This document shows positions 8,703 through 16,767 of a stretch of DNA of 64,000 bases, one piece after another. The notes under the pieces were generated by a model. It did no database searches. It saw only the letters and a list, made by a program, of their open reading frames with translations, and was not told the DNA's origin. Source of the DNA: CAZFJG01 sp964410915. Lineage in GTDB: Bacteria; Synergistota; Synergistia; Synergistales; JAFGMB01. The translations under genes and the position numbers were made by a program. How positions within the stretch are numbered: the first letter of the stretch is position 1; the number at the start of each line of letters is the position of its first letter. The stretch spans positions 1 to 64,000 of the forward strand of contig CAYPIU010000005.1 in the NCBI GenBank assembly GCA_964410915.1, written 5' to 3'.

Positions 8703-9884
8703 TCAAATCCTTTTTATGACCATGGCCACACCCTGGCCACCGCCAATACATGCAGTGGCAAGACCATATTCCTTATCCCTGTTCTTCAACGCATAAATAA
8801 GAGTTGTAAGTATCTTGCTTCCGGTTGCACCGATGGGATGTCCCAGAGCAATGGCACCGCCGTTGACATTGCATTTATCCATATCAAAAGGCATTACCAT
8901 GTTTACTCCAAGAACCTGGGCTGCAAAAGCCTCGTTAAGCTCTATCAGATCCATATCCTCAAGTCTCAATCCAGCCATTTCAAGAGCTTTTGGCGTAGCC
9001 ACTGCCGGTCCAAGGCCGAAATATTCTGCCTCCAGCGCGCCGCTGGCATAGCCGACGATCTCGGCCAGAGGTTTGTGACCGGATGCTGCGGCCCATTCTT
9101 CATCTGCCACAACAAGAGCGCTTCCTGCATCACATAGAGCCGAACTTGAACCTGCTGTAATTGTCCCGTTTTCCTTGAAGATGGCCGGAAGTCTGCCAAG
9201 CTTCTCTAATGAAGTATCTTTTCTTGGGATCTCATCTGTATCTACAAGGATCTCACCCTTTTTTCTGTCTTTCACATTAACAGGCACGATCTCCTCAGAG
9301 AAATATCCCTTTTCGGTAGCCTCCACAGCTTTCTTGTGGCTTCCCAGGGCAAATTCATCCTGCTCTTTCCTGGTTATTCCATATTTGTCCACGAGGAGCT
9401 CCGTGGCTGTCCCCATCATCATATTAGCAAGTGGACACATGAATCCATCTTTGTGAAGAATATCAAGTACTTTTTTTTCTCCCATACGATGTCCCCAGCG
9501 GGCTTCCGGAAGTGCATAGGGAACATTGGAAGCATTTTCCATCCCGCCCGCAACAATGACTTTCACGTCTCCAAGTCTTATACGGTCACAACCTATCATG
9601 GCAGCTCTCAACCCGGAACCACATCTTTTGTTCAGGGTAAAAGCAGGAATATCCTGGGGCATACCGGCCCTGAACATTGCTATCCTTGCTGGATTTGCCC
9701 CAACACCTGCCTGCCAGCCATTTCCCATTATCACTTCTGCTATTTCTCCGGTAGAGATCCCGCTTCTTTTAACTGCTTCTTTTAAGGCAATGCTGCCAAG
9801 TTCGGGGGCATCAAGTTTTGAAAAAGCTCCTCCGAATTTTCCTCCCGGGGTGCGGCAGGCGCTAATTATTACCGGTTTTCCCAT
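8703..9884 (-). CDS. Acetyl-CoA C-acetyltransferase (thiolase)
   Basis: Thiolase of 393 aa. In the catabolic direction it cleaves a 3-oxoacyl-CoA with CoA to release acetyl-CoA. The nucleophile Cys88 lies in LNKRCGSGLRAA, the second-site His in NVNGGAIALGHPIGATGSK, and the C-terminal acid/base Cys in TACIGGGQGVAMV. It is the last gene of the RpiR operon, next to a two-subunit CoA-transferase. That pairing is the usual route from acetoacetate, or a similar 3-oxoacid, to acetyl-CoA. Chain-length specificity cannot be read from the sequence. Confidence 0.94.
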   Translation of the reverse strand: MGKPVIISACRTPGGKFGGAFSKLDAPELGSIALKEAVKRSGISTGEIAEVIMGNGWQAGVGANPARIAMFRAGMPQDIPAFTLNKRCGSGLRAAMIGCDRIRLGDVKVIVAGGMENASNVPYALPEARWGHRMGEKKVLDILHKDGFMCPLANMMMGTATELLVDKYGITRKEQDEFALGSHKKAVEATEKGYFSEEIVPVNVKDRKKGEILVDTDEIPRKDTSLEKLGRLPAIFKENGTITAGSSSALCDAGSALVVADEEWAAASGHKPLAEIVGYASGALEAEYFGLGPAVATPKALEMAGLRLEDMDLIELNEAFAAQVLGVNMVMPFDMDKCNVNGGAIALGHPIGATGSKILTTLIYALKNRDKEYGLATACIGGGQGVAMVIKRI

Positions 9885-9910
9885 ATCAAAACGTCCTTTC
9901 TAACTCATTA

Positions 9911-10594
9911 TCAGTCAATCTTACTGATCCCCTTCATCTTTTCCAGATCTAAAGCTATTTTCAGCTCCGGGAATGTATTCTCTACGATATCTTCTGCAGT
10001 TACTCCGGGGGCAACTTCACAAAGAGTAAGCTCTCCGTCGATCACTCTGAAAAGGCAGTGCTCTGTAACTACCGTGTCAACCACTTTCACACCGGTCATC
10101 GGAAGAGAACATTTTTGAATTATTTTCGGCTCCTGCTTTTTTGTGAGAAGTGTGGTTGCTATGATCACCCTTTTTGCCCCTGTTACGAGGTCCATTGCTC
10201 CTCCCATACCGGGAACGAGCTTTCCGGGAATCCACCAGTTTGCCAGATTTCCTTCGGCATCCACCTCAAGGGCTCCAAGAACAGTTGCATCAAGGTGCCC
10301 ACCTCTTATAAGACCAAAACTGAAATCACTTGCGATAAGCGCAGCACCAGGTAAAAGACTCAGACACCTTCCTCCTGCACCTATGAACCTCAGATCTTCT
10401 TCTGGAGGCATAGGACCTGCCCCCACCACTCCATTTTCAGTCTGAAAAGTAATGTGCACATCCTCGGGAATGTAATCGGAGACAAGGGTTGGTATTCCTA
10501 TCCCGAGGTTCACAACTGCCCCATCCTCGAAATCAAGGGCAATTCTTTTCGCTATCCTGTTTCGTGCTGTATCTTTATCAAGTTCTTGTAGCAT
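9911..10594 (-). CDS. 3-oxoacid CoA-transferase, subunit B
   Basis: Beta subunit of a family I CoA-transferase (227 aa), which moves CoA from a donor such as acetyl- or succinyl-CoA to a short carboxylic or 3-oxo acid. The catalytic Glu is in FQTENGVVGAGP; VNLGIGIPTLV is the family's N-terminal motif. The frame is open to 10699, but the ATG at 10594 (MLQELDKDTARNRI) has AAGGGGG upstream and a normal N-terminus, so I start there. It overlaps the subunit A gene by 17 bp, which suggests translational coupling. Confidence 0.92.
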   Translation of the reverse strand: MLQELDKDTARNRIAKRIALDFEDGAVVNLGIGIPTLVSDYIPEDVHITFQTENGVVGAGPMPPEEDLRFIGAGGRCLSLLPGAALIASDFSFGLIRGGHLDATVLGALEVDAEGNLANWWIPGKLVPGMGGAMDLVTGAKRVIIATTLLTKKQEPKIIQKCSLPMTGVKVVDTVVTEHCLFRVIDGELTLCEVAPGVTAEDIVENTFPELKIALDLEKMKGISKID

Positions 10595-11267
10595 AATAGG
10601 AATCCCCCTTAAGAACAAGATAATCCACCAGAATACCAGGGGTGACCACATCATTTGGATCGATCTCCCCCACCTCACAAATAGAATCGACTTCTGCAAT
10701 TACTATCTCAGCAGCAGTTGCCATCAGGGGGTTGAAGTTGCGGTTTGTCCCAAAATATGTGAGGTTGCCATACCTGTCTGCCTTATACCCCCTGATTAGG
10801 GCCACATCGGCTTTAAGGGGAAGTTCAAGTATATATTTCCTGCCCTGGACTTCCATTACTTCTTTGCCTTTCTCATGGACTGTTCCCACACCCGTGGGAG
10901 TCAGGAATCCACCAAAGCCGAACCCTCCGGCCCGTATTCTCTCTACGAAAGTTCCCTGGGGGACAAGCTCCAACTCAAGTTTCTCCTCGTTAAAAAGCCT
11001 CTGGGTCGCTTTGTTAAGACCTACATGTGATGCTATTACCTTTTTCACCTGTTCTGTCTGGATAAGTTTCCCATGGCCTACCCCTTCGTAAAGAGTGTCG
11101 TTGGCTATAAGTTCAATATCTTTGACACCATAATCTACCAGTGCATCAACAAGGGTATAAGGAACACCACCGTAGTTAAAACCACCCACCATTACAGAAG
11201 AACCCTGAACAATATGTTTGACAGCTTCTTCTGCTGACATTACTGGTTTAATCATTTTTGACGGCAT
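10578..11267 (-). CDS. 3-oxoacid CoA-transferase, subunit A
   Basis: Alpha subunit of the CoA-transferase, 229 aa from the ATG at 11267. VMVGGFNYGGVPYTLVDAL and RAGGFGFGGFLTPTG are the glycine-rich family motifs. An upstream in-frame GTG (11279) would overlap its own AGGAG site, so I use the ATG, although the spacing of 11 is long. It overlaps the end of the TRAP permease gene (11248-13215). It resembles the acetate/acetoacetate and 3-oxoadipate type subunits; the true acid is unknown. Confidence 0.91.
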   Translation of the reverse strand: MPSKMIKPVMSAEEAVKHIVQGSSVMVGGFNYGGVPYTLVDALVDYGVKDIELIANDTLYEGVGHGKLIQTEQVKKVIASHVGLNKATQRLFNEEKLELELVPQGTFVERIRAGGFGFGGFLTPTGVGTVHEKGKEVMEVQGRKYILELPLKADVALIRGYKADRYGNLTYFGTNRNFNPLMATAAEIVIAEVDSICEVGEIDPNDVVTPGILVDYLVLKGDSYYATRT

Positions 11268-13215
11268 GTTCTGGATCACTCCTTTCTTCTTTATCTGTTT
11301 TTATTCTCATCTGGAAGAAATACATTCCAGAAAGAAATACAACCCCGAATATATCTGTCTTTATTCCGGGTTTTATAAGAGAAATGGCAACTACTGCAAA
11401 CATCAGCCTTTCTATCATATAAAGGTTTCTCCTGAAAAACCCCTGTACTGCTGCTGCGAGAGCGATAACGCCTAACATTGCTGTAAATGTCGAGAGAGCT
11501 ATTTTGACAAGAGGTCCCTGAAAAAGGAGAGCCTGGTTATAGGCGAACATATACGGAACAATAAAACCTGCAATAGCCAGGCCAAGAGCTGCAAAACCCG
11601 TTTTCATTGCATTTGAACCGGCAATACCCGCTCCTGCATAGGCAGCGAGGGCTACGGGAGGAGTAACATCTGCAATTACCCCAAAATACAGAATGAATAG
11701 ATGAGCTGCCAGCATAGGGATACCCATCTGATGTATGGCCGGAGCAGCAAGAGTTGACAGAATTATATATTTTGCAGTTGTAGGAAGTCCCATGCCCAGA
11801 ATTATCGAGGCTACCATTGTTAAAGCAAGTGCAAGCCATAAAATCCCATGAGAAAGATCTATGATAAAGGAGGTAAAAGCCAGTCCAAGACCTGTTATTC
11901 CCACAACACCTATTATTAAACCTGCGCAGGCACAGGCCGCAGCAACCTCCACCGCCATAACAGCACCCTGAATAAAAGCTTGTATTGTCCTGGAAGGTGT
12001 CATCCTGTTTTTCTTTTCCCCCATCCAGCTGGCCAGAAGAAGAAAAACTATAGACCAGAAAACAGCCTTGATCGCAGAATAGCCCAACGCCAGAAACACA
12101 ATAAGAATTACCACGGGAAGAAGGAGATGCCATCCTTTTTTAAGCACGACTCCGACCTTGGGAAGTTTCTCCTCCGGAATACCTTTGATACCTTCCCTCC
12201 CTGCCCTGAAATGAACCATTGTAAAAATTGAAAAGAAATATAAAAGTGCAGGAATGGCTGCCGATACCACTATGGTCCAATATGAAATACCCAGGAACTG
12301 AGCCATTACAAATGCAGCTGCACCCATAACAGGCGGCATGATCTGTCCACCTGTAGAAGATGCCGCCTCTACAGCACCTGCAAAATGAGCAGGATAGCCC
12401 ACACTTTTCATAAGAGGAATAGTAAATGAGCCCGTCGTTACAGTATTCGCCACAGAACTCCCCGAAACACTTCCCATAAGGGCACTTGAAACAACTGCAG
12501 CCTTTGCTGGTCCACCGCGACTTTTTCCCGTAAGTGCCAGGGCAAGGTCAATGAAGAACTGGCCTGCCCCCGAGACATTAAGGATGGAACCAAAAAGGAC
12601 AAAGAGAAATATAAAACTTGCAGAGACCCCGAGAGGTACCCCGAATATTCCATCAGTTCTCAGATATTCAAATGAAGCCAGGTCACTGAAGGGAAATCCT
12701 GCATGTGCGAACATTCCTGGCAGGTATGGACCGAACAAGGCATAACACAGTGACAGAATGGCTACAATAGGAAGGGGCCATCCGACTGTTCGCCTGGTGG
12801 CTTCTATAACGAGGAAAACCATGATCCCTCCCATATATATATCGGAAGGGATGGGAGCTCCCGCCCGCATGGCAATTGCTTCCCAGTTCATAATTATATT
12901 AAGACATCCTGCTACAAGTAATCCGGCAAATATCCAGTCCCAGAAGTCTATTTTTTTACGAGGTCTTTTTCCGGAAACAGGATAAAGAAGAAATATAATT
13001 GTACCCATGAACATCCAGTGGATCGCCCTCTGGTACATTGCTGGAAGTAAACCAAAATATGCAGTATAAAGATGAAACAGTGATGCCGAAAGAGCTATTC
13101 CGGAGACAAGATAATGCTGCCACCCTTCCAGATCACGCTTGCCTCCCTCAATCTTATCCAGTAAATGATCTGAATTCTTATTTTCATGAACCTGATTTTC
13201 TCTGTTTTCACTCAT
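11248..13215 (-). CDS. TRAP transporter fused permease (TAXI type, 4TM+12TM)
   Basis: Integral membrane protein of about 655 aa in which the small (DctQ-like) and large (DctM-like) TRAP subunits are fused, the usual form for TAXI-type systems. A hydrophilic N-terminus of about 50 residues is followed by many membrane segments. GSVSGSSVANTVTTGSFTIP and ASSTGGQIMPPVMGAAAFVM are DctM signatures. Start is ATG 13215 (MSENRENQ) after GGGGAGGA; the open frame further upstream runs through a palindrome and is rejected. With the TAXI receptor just upstream it forms a sodium- or proton-driven importer for an organic acid or amino acid. Confidence 0.94.
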   Translation of the reverse strand: MSENRENQVHENKNSDHLLDKIEGGKRDLEGWQHYLVSGIALSASLFHLYTAYFGLLPAMYQRAIHWMFMGTIIFLLYPVSGKRPRKKIDFWDWIFAGLLVAGCLNIIMNWEAIAMRAGAPIPSDIYMGGIMVFLVIEATRRTVGWPLPIVAILSLCYALFGPYLPGMFAHAGFPFSDLASFEYLRTDGIFGVPLGVSASFIFLFVLFGSILNVSGAGQFFIDLALALTGKSRGGPAKAAVVSSALMGSVSGSSVANTVTTGSFTIPLMKSVGYPAHFAGAVEAASSTGGQIMPPVMGAAAFVMAQFLGISYWTIVVSAAIPALLYFFSIFTMVHFRAGREGIKGIPEEKLPKVGVVLKKGWHLLLPVVILIVFLALGYSAIKAVFWSIVFLLLASWMGEKKNRMTPSRTIQAFIQGAVMAVEVAAACACAGLIIGVVGITGLGLAFTSFIIDLSHGILWLALALTMVASIILGMGLPTTAKYIILSTLAAPAIHQMGIPMLAAHLFILYFGVIADVTPPVALAAYAGAGIAGSNAMKTGFAALGLAIAGFIVPYMFAYNQALLFQGPLVKIALSTFTAMLGVIALAAAVQGFFRRNLYMIERLMFAVVAISLIKPGIKTDIFGVVFLSGMYFFQMRIKTDKEERSDPEHAVKND

Positions 13216-13251
13216 GCAGTGTAATCCTCCCCGAGTTATGTGGATAAGAAC

Positions 13252-13293
13252 ATTAGAGATCCAGGGGCAGATATCTGCCCCTGGATCTCTAAT
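13252..13293 (-). terminator. Intercistronic perfect palindrome between TAXI receptor and permease genes
   Basis: A 42-base perfect inverted repeat; each arm is 21 bases and contains GATCCAGGGGCAGAT. It lies between the receptor gene (upstream in transcription) and the permease gene. No T-run follows on the minus strand, so partial read-through or protection of the receptor mRNA end is more likely than full termination. This would yield more receptor than permease. Confidence 0.75.
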
Positions 13294-13299
13294 CATGAA

Positions 13300-14247
13300 T
13301 TACATGCCTATACCATTTTCCTCAAAGTATTTCACCGCACCAGGGTGGAATGGAATGATCCCTACGCTCGCCTCTTCGGGAACAAAATGTGCCGCCTGGG
13401 GAGTAACATCCATGAATTTATTCTTGTTCTCAAGCATGGTTTTAACCAGGTCGTATGCAAGCCCCTCATCCATATCTTTGCGAACGACCATGTAGTTACC
13501 ATCAGCAATAGTGGCAACATCATAATCTACATCATCATAAGTTCCTGCCTTCATCGTATAGGCAAAAACCTCCGGATGCATTTCTGTTACTTTCTTAATT
13601 ACATCTTCAGGAATAGAGATAAGTTTTACATCTCTTACAGCTCCAACTTCCATTACAGCTGCCCCAGGAGCGGAGAAATTCCAGAAAACGGCGTCCACGT
13701 TACCGTCCTTAAGAGCCATTGCAGCTTCCGGCTGTGTCAACTGCTGCATCTTATATTCCTTTTCCGGATCGATACCCGCTGCTTCAAGGATCATCTTTGT
13801 AAGAACCTGGTTCCCGCTGCCAGGTGCTCCTATGGATACCTTTTTACCCTTGAGATCTTCAAATTTTTCGATCCCTGTTCTGGCTACAGTAACGAGATGC
13901 TGTGGTGCAGGATACATATTAAAAAGAATGGAGAGAGGAAGTTTGCCATCTTTTTCGAAAGCATCAGTACCATTGTAGGCCATAAAAAGGCTTGAACCCA
14001 TGGCCATGCCAAGCTGAACTTTTTCAGCTGCAAGAAGGCGGCAGTTCTCCTTTGAAGCAGCTGTGGATCTTGAATTTGCCTTGACCCCGATATCAGCCTT
14101 TGAAAGGACTTCTGCCATTGAACCACCCAGAGGATAATATGTACCTCCTACGCCGCCTGAACCTATAGTTACAAACGTAACTGCAAAGGCAGCAGCTGAA
14201 AAACAGATAACAACAGCAATAGCGAATGGAACAATAAATCTCTTCAT
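13300..14247 (-). CDS. TAXI-family TRAP transporter solute-binding receptor
   Basis: Periplasmic receptor (315 aa) of the TAXI TRAP family. A signal peptide is visible (MKRFIVPFAIAVV then a hydrophobic core ending AAAFA/VTFVTIG). The mature start VTIGSGGVGGTYYPLGG is typical, as are KKVSIGAPGSGNQVLTKMIL and QPEAAMALKDGNVDAVFW. It is followed by an intercistronic hairpin and the fused permease. Known TAXI ligands include glutamate, glutamine and related acids; the ligand here is not determined. Confidence 0.94.
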   Translation of the reverse strand: MKRFIVPFAIAVVICFSAAAFAVTFVTIGSGGVGGTYYPLGGSMAEVLSKADIGVKANSRSTAASKENCRLLAAEKVQLGMAMGSSLFMAYNGTDAFEKDGKLPLSILFNMYPAPQHLVTVARTGIEKFEDLKGKKVSIGAPGSGNQVLTKMILEAAGIDPEKEYKMQQLTQPEAAMALKDGNVDAVFWNFSAPGAAVMEVGAVRDVKLISIPEDVIKKVTEMHPEVFAYTMKAGTYDDVDYDVATIADGNYMVVRKDMDEGLAYDLVKTMLENKNKFMDVTPQAAHFVPEEASVGIIPFHPGAVKYFEENGIGM

Positions 14248-14327
14248 AATTTTCCCTCCTTAAATTGTGATCCTTTTTCGTTGTTCCCCCCTTGAAACAT
14301 TAAATCCAGAATTCTCTCCGAACTTCC

Positions 14328-15686
14328 TCACCCCCTGTTAATTTCGTTTTCCAGAAGAACGGAACTTTTTTCGAGTCCCCTTTCGAGTCGATCAAGTATT
14401 TCATCTACATCTTTGTTGTTTACGATCAGAGGCGGAGCCAACATAAACTGGTCTCCTTCCATGCCATCGACCATGCCCTTGCCTGGATAAACAACGAGTC
14501 CTTCTTTCATTAGTTCTTCAGTCACTATCGATGCAGCGTTCACTCTCGGCGGAAAACTTTTCTTTGATCCTTTATCCATAACGATCTCAATACCTCTCAT
14601 GAGACCCAGGCCTCTTATATCTCCCACAAAGAAAAACCTGTCCATTTTCCTGAGCATTTCACCGAGATATTTCCCCTGTACTGCAGCATTTTCAAATATA
14701 TTGTTTTTTTTCATGTAACGTATCGCGGCTGCAACTGCCGCACCTGTTACAGGATTACCGTTGTAAGTATGTCCATGTTCAAAATGCCCGGAACCGTTTT
14801 TCAGAATATCCATGATCCTTTCTGAAACCATTATGCCTCCTGCTGGTGAATAACCCCCGGACATGGCCTTTGCAGAAGCTATTATGTCTGGGACTACATC
14901 CCAGTGATCCAGACAGAAATACCTGCCAGTTCTTCCAAAACCCGTCATAACTTCATCAGCTACCAGAAGGACGTCGTACCTTGTGCATATATCACGTATA
15001 ATGGGCCAGTATTCATCTGGCGGATTGAGAGCTCCAACTGTGGAACCTACCACTGGTTCCGCGAAAAACGCCGCAACGTACTGGGAACCAACCTGACGGA
15101 TAGTACTCTCAAGCATATGAGCACATCTGATCCCACACGAGGGATATTCAAGACCATATGGACAGCGATAGCAATAATGAGAATTTATCTTGGGATATTC
15201 TTTGTACATTGGATAAAAAGTTTTTCTGCGGGCCATACTTCCCGCAAGTGCCATAGCCCCAAGAGTACTTCCGTGATAGGAATTCCATCTGCCTATGGTT
15301 ATATATTTCGAAGAATCGACACCATCTCTTTCAACATAATACTGCCTGGCCAGCTTCATGGCTGATTCAATGGCTTCACTTCCTCCGCTGACAAACCAGA
15401 TATTGTTAAGATCCCCGGGAGTAATCGATGCCACTTCCTTTGCCGCTTCTTCAATGGAATCATTGCGCCACCGTGAGGGATGTGCAAATTCGATTATCTG
15501 GAGCTGGTTATAAATTGCATCTGCTATATATTTATTTCCATGACCGAGGCTGGAGATCAGGGCACCGCAGCAACCATCAATATAGGACTTGCCCTGTTCA
15601 TCATAAATATAGATACCTTCAGCTTTGACAGCCCTTCGAAGTTTGCTTTTGTAATTTCGAGGAATGTAGTTTCCAAAATCAGCCAA
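14328..15686 (-). CDS. Class III aminotransferase
   Basis: Fold-type I, class III (omega-amino-acid/beta-amino-acid type) transaminase of about 452 aa. FVSGGSEAIESAMKLARQYY is the cofactor phosphate region, LLVADEVMTGFGRTG carries the pyridine-binding Asp, and IIASAKAMSGGYSP the Schiff-base Lys. A Cys-rich stretch, HYCYRCPYGLEYPSCG then IRCA, sits in mid protein and recurs in uncharacterised relatives. The start is TTG at 15686, nine bases after AAGGAG; the TTG at 15695 touches the ribosome site. Directly downstream of the RpiR regulator and upstream of the TAXI transporter. A transaminase followed by CoA-transferase and thiolase would suit a 3-amino acid giving a 3-oxoacid. Confidence 0.92.
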   Translation of the reverse strand: MADFGNYIPRNYKSKLRRAVKAEGIYIYDEQGKSYIDGCCGALISSLGHGNKYIADAIYNQLQIIEFAHPSRWRNDSIEEAAKEVASITPGDLNNIWFVSGGSEAIESAMKLARQYYVERDGVDSSKYITIGRWNSYHGSTLGAMALAGSMARRKTFYPMYKEYPKINSHYCYRCPYGLEYPSCGIRCAHMLESTIRQVGSQYVAAFFAEPVVGSTVGALNPPDEYWPIIRDICTRYDVLLVADEVMTGFGRTGRYFCLDHWDVVPDIIASAKAMSGGYSPAGGIMVSERIMDILKNGSGHFEHGHTYNGNPVTGAAVAAAIRYMKKNNIFENAAVQGKYLGEMLRKMDRFFFVGDIRGLGLMRGIEIVMDKGSKKSFPPRVNAASIVTEELMKEGLVVYPGKGMVDGMEGDQFMLAPPLIVNNKDVDEILDRLERGLEKSSVLLENEINRG

Positions 15687-15738
15687 GTTACTCAACTCCT
15701 TCTTTTATAATTGAAATATTGCTTGTTTTAAATCAATA

Positions 15739-16593
15739 TCAATCCCCGGGAGTATATATCCCTTTCTCTTCCCATACTCTCTCAAGCTTTTCCAGTTGCA
15801 GATTGGTATGCTCACCCATTTCATGGGCGACTGTTAGAATTACTGCATTTATCACACAGAGAGGGGCCGTAAAAGAATCTATAAATGATATGGGGTTCCA
15901 TGGAACAGAAACTACACAATCGGAGACTTCTGAAAGGGGACTGTTAAAATCACTTGTAATTGCTGCTGTATGAATTCCCTCTTCTTTCGCAAAATTCAGG
16001 AGATCATTGGTCCACCCCGAAAAACGCGGGAAACTGATACCAATAGCAAGAGTATTCTTTCCTGTTCCAGCTATCTTTTCAAAAGCAAGGTGACTGTCAA
16101 GTAAATATGTATTCGGAAGGAACCAGGACAGATAATAGGAAAGATAGAATGCCAGAGAGTAGGAACTTTTCTGCCCAAAAATAAAGATCGCAGGTGCGGT
16201 AATTATTCTTGACGAGAGATCGTTAATAGTCGCCCTGTCCACTTGCCATCTTGTAAGAGAAATGGTCTTCTGGGCTGATTCCGCGATTCTTTCAAGAAAG
16301 TCTTCTTCTGCTGCATTTTCGTAATCTCTGTATCTTTCAAGAGTGGATAAATGTTCCATCAGATGCTTCTGGACAGCAGATTTAAGCTCGGGAAAACCTG
16401 AATAGCCAAGTGCACCCGCGAGCCTTATAACAGTAGACTCACTAACGCCTGCCCTGCTGCCTATCTGTGAAGCTGTAAGAAATGCTGCTTCACCTGGATT
16501 TTTCAGTATGAACCGGGCAGCATCAACCTGTCCTGAAGATAGTTTATCAAGTCTGTTTTCAATTCTCGTTTTCAGCATCTCTATCACACTCAC
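15739..16593 (-). CDS. MurR/RpiR-family transcriptional regulator
   Basis: Regulator of 284 aa with an N-terminal RpiR helix-turn-helix (residues about 1-77; TASQIGSRAGVSESTVIRLA) and a C-terminal SIS sugar-phosphate-type domain (about 125-260; IFIFGQKSSYSLAFYLSYYL). It is the first gene of the operon that runs to the thiolase. A strong promoter and a 38-base operator-like dyad lie just upstream, so it probably represses itself and the operon until its ligand arrives. RpiR proteins beside amino-acid transaminases exist, so the SIS ligand need not be a sugar. Confidence 0.92.
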   Translation of the reverse strand: MSVIEMLKTRIENRLDKLSSGQVDAARFILKNPGEAAFLTASQIGSRAGVSESTVIRLAGALGYSGFPELKSAVQKHLMEHLSTLERYRDYENAAEEDFLERIAESAQKTISLTRWQVDRATINDLSSRIITAPAIFIFGQKSSYSLAFYLSYYLSWFLPNTYLLDSHLAFEKIAGTGKNTLAIGISFPRFSGWTNDLLNFAKEEGIHTAAITSDFNSPLSEVSDCVVSVPWNPISFIDSFTAPLCVINAVILTVAHEMGEHTNLQLEKLERVWEEKGIYTPGD

Positions 16594-16615
16594 TCTCTAC
16601 GTTTTTCCTGCAGAT

Positions 16616-16653
16616 TAATCTTTATATGCAGGATTTCCTGCATATAAAGATTA
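16616..16653. promoter_or_regulatory. Operator-like perfect dyad upstream of the RpiR gene
   Basis: TAATCTTTATATGCAGGA (16616-16633), a TT centre, and the exact reverse complement (16636-16653). The dyad covers the -10 box and start-site region of the minus-strand promoter for the RpiR operon, the classical position of a repressor operator. Confidence 0.75.
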
Positions 16654-16676
16654 CCCAAATTAACTGTCTTTGTCAA
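16648..16676 (-). promoter_or_regulatory. Sigma-70-type promoter of the RpiR operon
   Basis: On the minus strand, -35 TTGACA (16671-16676), a 17-base spacer and -10 TAATCT (16648-16653). The -10 box lies inside the dyad at 16616-16653. Confidence 0.7.
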
Positions 16677-16693
16677 TGATCATTTCAAATATC

Positions 16694-16733
16694 AAAAAGG
16701 CAGGGGACCTGAACTCAGGCTCCCTGCCTTTTT
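16694..16733 (-). terminator. Rho-independent terminator of the E3-ending operon
   Basis: AAAAAGGCAGGG pairs with CCCTGCCTTTTT, with an inner CCTGA/TCAGG extension; on the minus strand it ends in five T. It closes the long operon ending at the dihydrolipoamide dehydrogenase gene (stop at 16768). Confidence 0.85.
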
Positions 16734-16767
16734 GACAAGTACATTTTTTTATTTAACGGATAAGGTG

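Noticed and set aside
13252..13293. 42-base palindrome as a mobile-element end or attachment site
   Set aside because: No second copy, target duplication or transposase nearby; its place between receptor and permease genes explains it better as an mRNA hairpin.
13240..13995. Long plus-strand frame opposite the TAXI receptor
   Set aside because: Antisense shadow of a certain gene; composition untypical of real proteins.
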